A DNA stretch of 7,582 nucleotides from JAHEDH01 sp965364515 (GTDB lineage: Bacteria > Actinomycetota > Acidimicrobiia > Spongiisociales > ZC4RG35): NCBI GenBank assembly GCA_965364515.1, contig CBDTXZ010000147.1, forward strand, positions 1 to 7,582. Direction: 5' to 3'. Positions 7,201 to 7,582 of this stretch are shown piece by piece. The number at the start of each line of letters is the position of its first letter. Positions within the stretch are counted from its first letter, which is position 1. Below the pieces are notes generated by a model that worked only from the letters and a program-made list of their open reading frames with translations, had not been told where the DNA came from and did not search any database. The translations under genes were made by a program, and so were the position numbers.

Positions 7201-7526
7201 CCGGATGTGTACTCGAACGGATACCGCTCGGCGTACTCCTCGACGAAGAAGTCGAACGGGTTGATGACGGTCATGTCCGCCACGAGGTCGACGGTGATGT
7301 CGAGATGCTCGGCCGGTTCGGGGAAGACGAGTCGGGCGAGGAAGTTCCCGAACGGATCCTGTTGCCAGTTGATGAAGTGCCCGTGCGGCTGGACGTCGAG
7401 GCTGTAAGCGAGGATCGGGGTCCGGGAATGTGGTGCGGGCCGGAGGCGGAGCACGTGCGGATGGATGGCGATGGCGCGGTCGAACCGGTAGGTGGTCCGA
7501 TGCTCGATTGCTATGTGGATGCCCAT
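4236..7526 (-). CDS. Transglutaminase-like peptidase fused to DUF2126 putative amidoligase
   Basis: This 1096-residue protein carries two enzyme modules. Residues 1-80 resemble the beta-rich N-terminal domain of bacterial transglutaminases (opening IAIEHRTTYRFD). Residues about 150-255 are the transglutaminase core with a full triad: Cys183 in GSCRDSGW, His232 in DLHAWAEVY and Asp248 in WIGLDPTSG. From about residue 310 to the end it matches DUF2126, classed as a putative glutamine-synthetase-fold amidoligase; landmarks are LTMGGEPTFVS (330-340), VIEVNVQPSRSW (654-665), TGTGGGNHITLGG (696-708) and LLELRGFEMPPHPQM (821-835). The length is close to the mycobacterial homologue Rv2566 (about 1140 residues, from memory). 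No signal peptide or membrane helix is seen, so it is probably cytoplasmic. The ATG at 7526 starts directly at the conserved domain, with a weak GGAAGG 11 nt upstream. It is the first gene of the set and its stop is 4 nt before the next start. Family assignment is secure; the ligase role is predicted, and the substrate is unknown. Confidence 0.96.
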   Translation of the reverse strand: MGIHIAIEHRTTYRFDRAIAIHPHVLRLRPAPHSRTPILAYSLDVQPHGHFINWQQDPFGNFLARLVFPEPAEHLDITVDLVADMTVINPFDFFVEEYAERYPFEYTSGDLADLRPYLEPATETGPLLTEWLSKVSVPADGMAIVDFLVEINRRIYESVAYNVRMEPGVQAPEHTLDVAIGSCRDSGWLLVEALRRFGLAARFVSGYLVQLTADQPALDGPDGPEADFTDLHAWAEVYVPGAGWIGLDPTSGLLAGEGHIPLACTPHPSSAAPVTGSTAPTEVAFSFSNTVRRIREDPRVTLPYDETQWQRIDTLGAEVDDRLNAGDVRLTMGGEPTFVSIDDMEGLEWSTTADSPAKRALAEDLAQRLADRFAPGGLIQHGQGKWYPGEPLPRWQIAITWRRDGEPLWVDGARLADPWVAGDREPSDARRFAERLADALGIAQDLIVDAYEDPINDIWSEARLPAGDPAPTELDEDDHAALADPDARAELIRRLDERGGDAVGCVLPIHRDGDRWRTTRWHLRRGRLYLIPGDSPLGLRLPLESLTWSPTPPTYERSPFEARDTLPTHSELQVAGSEEVDRHEAPPTALAFQVRSGNLFVFLPPLDHLEHAVELIAVIERVAAELDLQLVIEGYPIPTDQRASTLVVTPDPGVIEVNVQPSRSWDELREVVTGLSADARAARLGTEKFSLDGTHTGTGGGNHITLGGLTPADSPLLRRPDLLRSMITFWQHHPSLSYLFSGQFIGPTSQAPRVDEARPETLYELEIAFAEIERSGDKPSPWVVDRLLRHLLVDLTGNTHRAEFCIDKLFSPDSERGRLGLLELRGFEMPPHPQMALVQALLIRSLVARFWETPYTGELVRWGTDLHDRFLLPWFTRVDIGDVVEDLVRHDIRFEFGWLEPFLEFRFPLIGAVELDDVKLELRSAIEPWHVLGEETAAGGTARYVDSSVERLQVRVDGYNEARHIVTCNGVPIPLSTTASPGTGVAGVRYKAWEPWSALHPTIGVHTPLVFDLVDRWNGRSLGGCTYHVSHPGGRAYDTFPVNAAEAEARRVSRFFRHGHTAGPIDINELDSMSNRPRREYPRTLDLRRWPSDRRP

Positions 7527-7582
7527 GGATCTCGGTGCCTTCCCGAACGTGTCCGGTCTCGGGAGTGTGGCAGAGAATCGCA
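7527..7582 (-). promoter_or_regulatory. Partial leader of the operon with a short inverted repeat
   Basis: The 56 bases upstream of the first gene contain no convincing -35/-10 pair, so the promoter is probably beyond the right edge. A 6-bp perfect inverted repeat, TCCCGA (7541-7546) and TCGGGA (7559-7564) with a 12-nt spacer, lies 14 nt before the ATG. One arm overlaps the weak GGAAGG ribosome site (7543-7538). It could be an operator half-site pair or a leader hairpin, but repeats this short arise by chance. Confidence 0.25.

Overview
The window is high-GC DNA with GTG start codons, and all genes lie on the minus strand. This base and codon use, together with the gene families, fits an actinobacterium; an acidimicrobial-type lineage is possible, but that is a guess. 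No rRNA, tRNA, CRISPR array or insertion sequence was seen.

Layout, read in the direction of transcription (right to left): (1) 7526-4236, a 1096-residue protein with an N-terminal transglutaminase-like cysteine peptidase domain fused to a DUF2126 putative amidoligase. (2) 4231-1670, an 853-residue fusion of a circularly permuted ATP-grasp ligase and an alpha-E (DUF403) domain. (3) 1682-804, a stand-alone transglutaminase-like protein with an intact Cys-His-Asp triad. (4) 713-312, a small four-helix membrane protein with codon use unlike its neighbours. (5) 140 to the left edge, the first 46 codons of a zinc-ribbon protein that closely resembles the start of the putative zinc-binding metallopeptidase family usually found with genes 1-3. 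Genes 1-3 are packed end to end (a 4-nt gap, then an overlap) and almost certainly form one transcript. Genes 4 and 5 follow after gaps of 90 and 171 nt and could be co-transcribed or have their own promoters.

Genes 1, 2, 3 and 5 make up a widespread but experimentally obscure system that comparative genomics has predicted to be a peptide or amide-bond synthesis and modification pathway (the amidoligase survey of Iyer, Aravind and colleagues). From memory, the same four families lie together in Mycobacterium tuberculosis at Rv2566-Rv2569c. Two unrelated ligase folds (ATP-grasp and glutamine-synthetase-like) would form amide bonds, while two papain-fold transglutaminase-like enzymes and a metallopeptidase would cut or transfer them. 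No product is known, and genes 1-3 show no signal peptide or membrane segment, so the action is probably cytoplasmic. The most distinctive local feature is the membrane gene sitting between the core genes and the metallopeptidase. It has relaxed codon use and a perfect 14-bp palindrome centred on its start codon.
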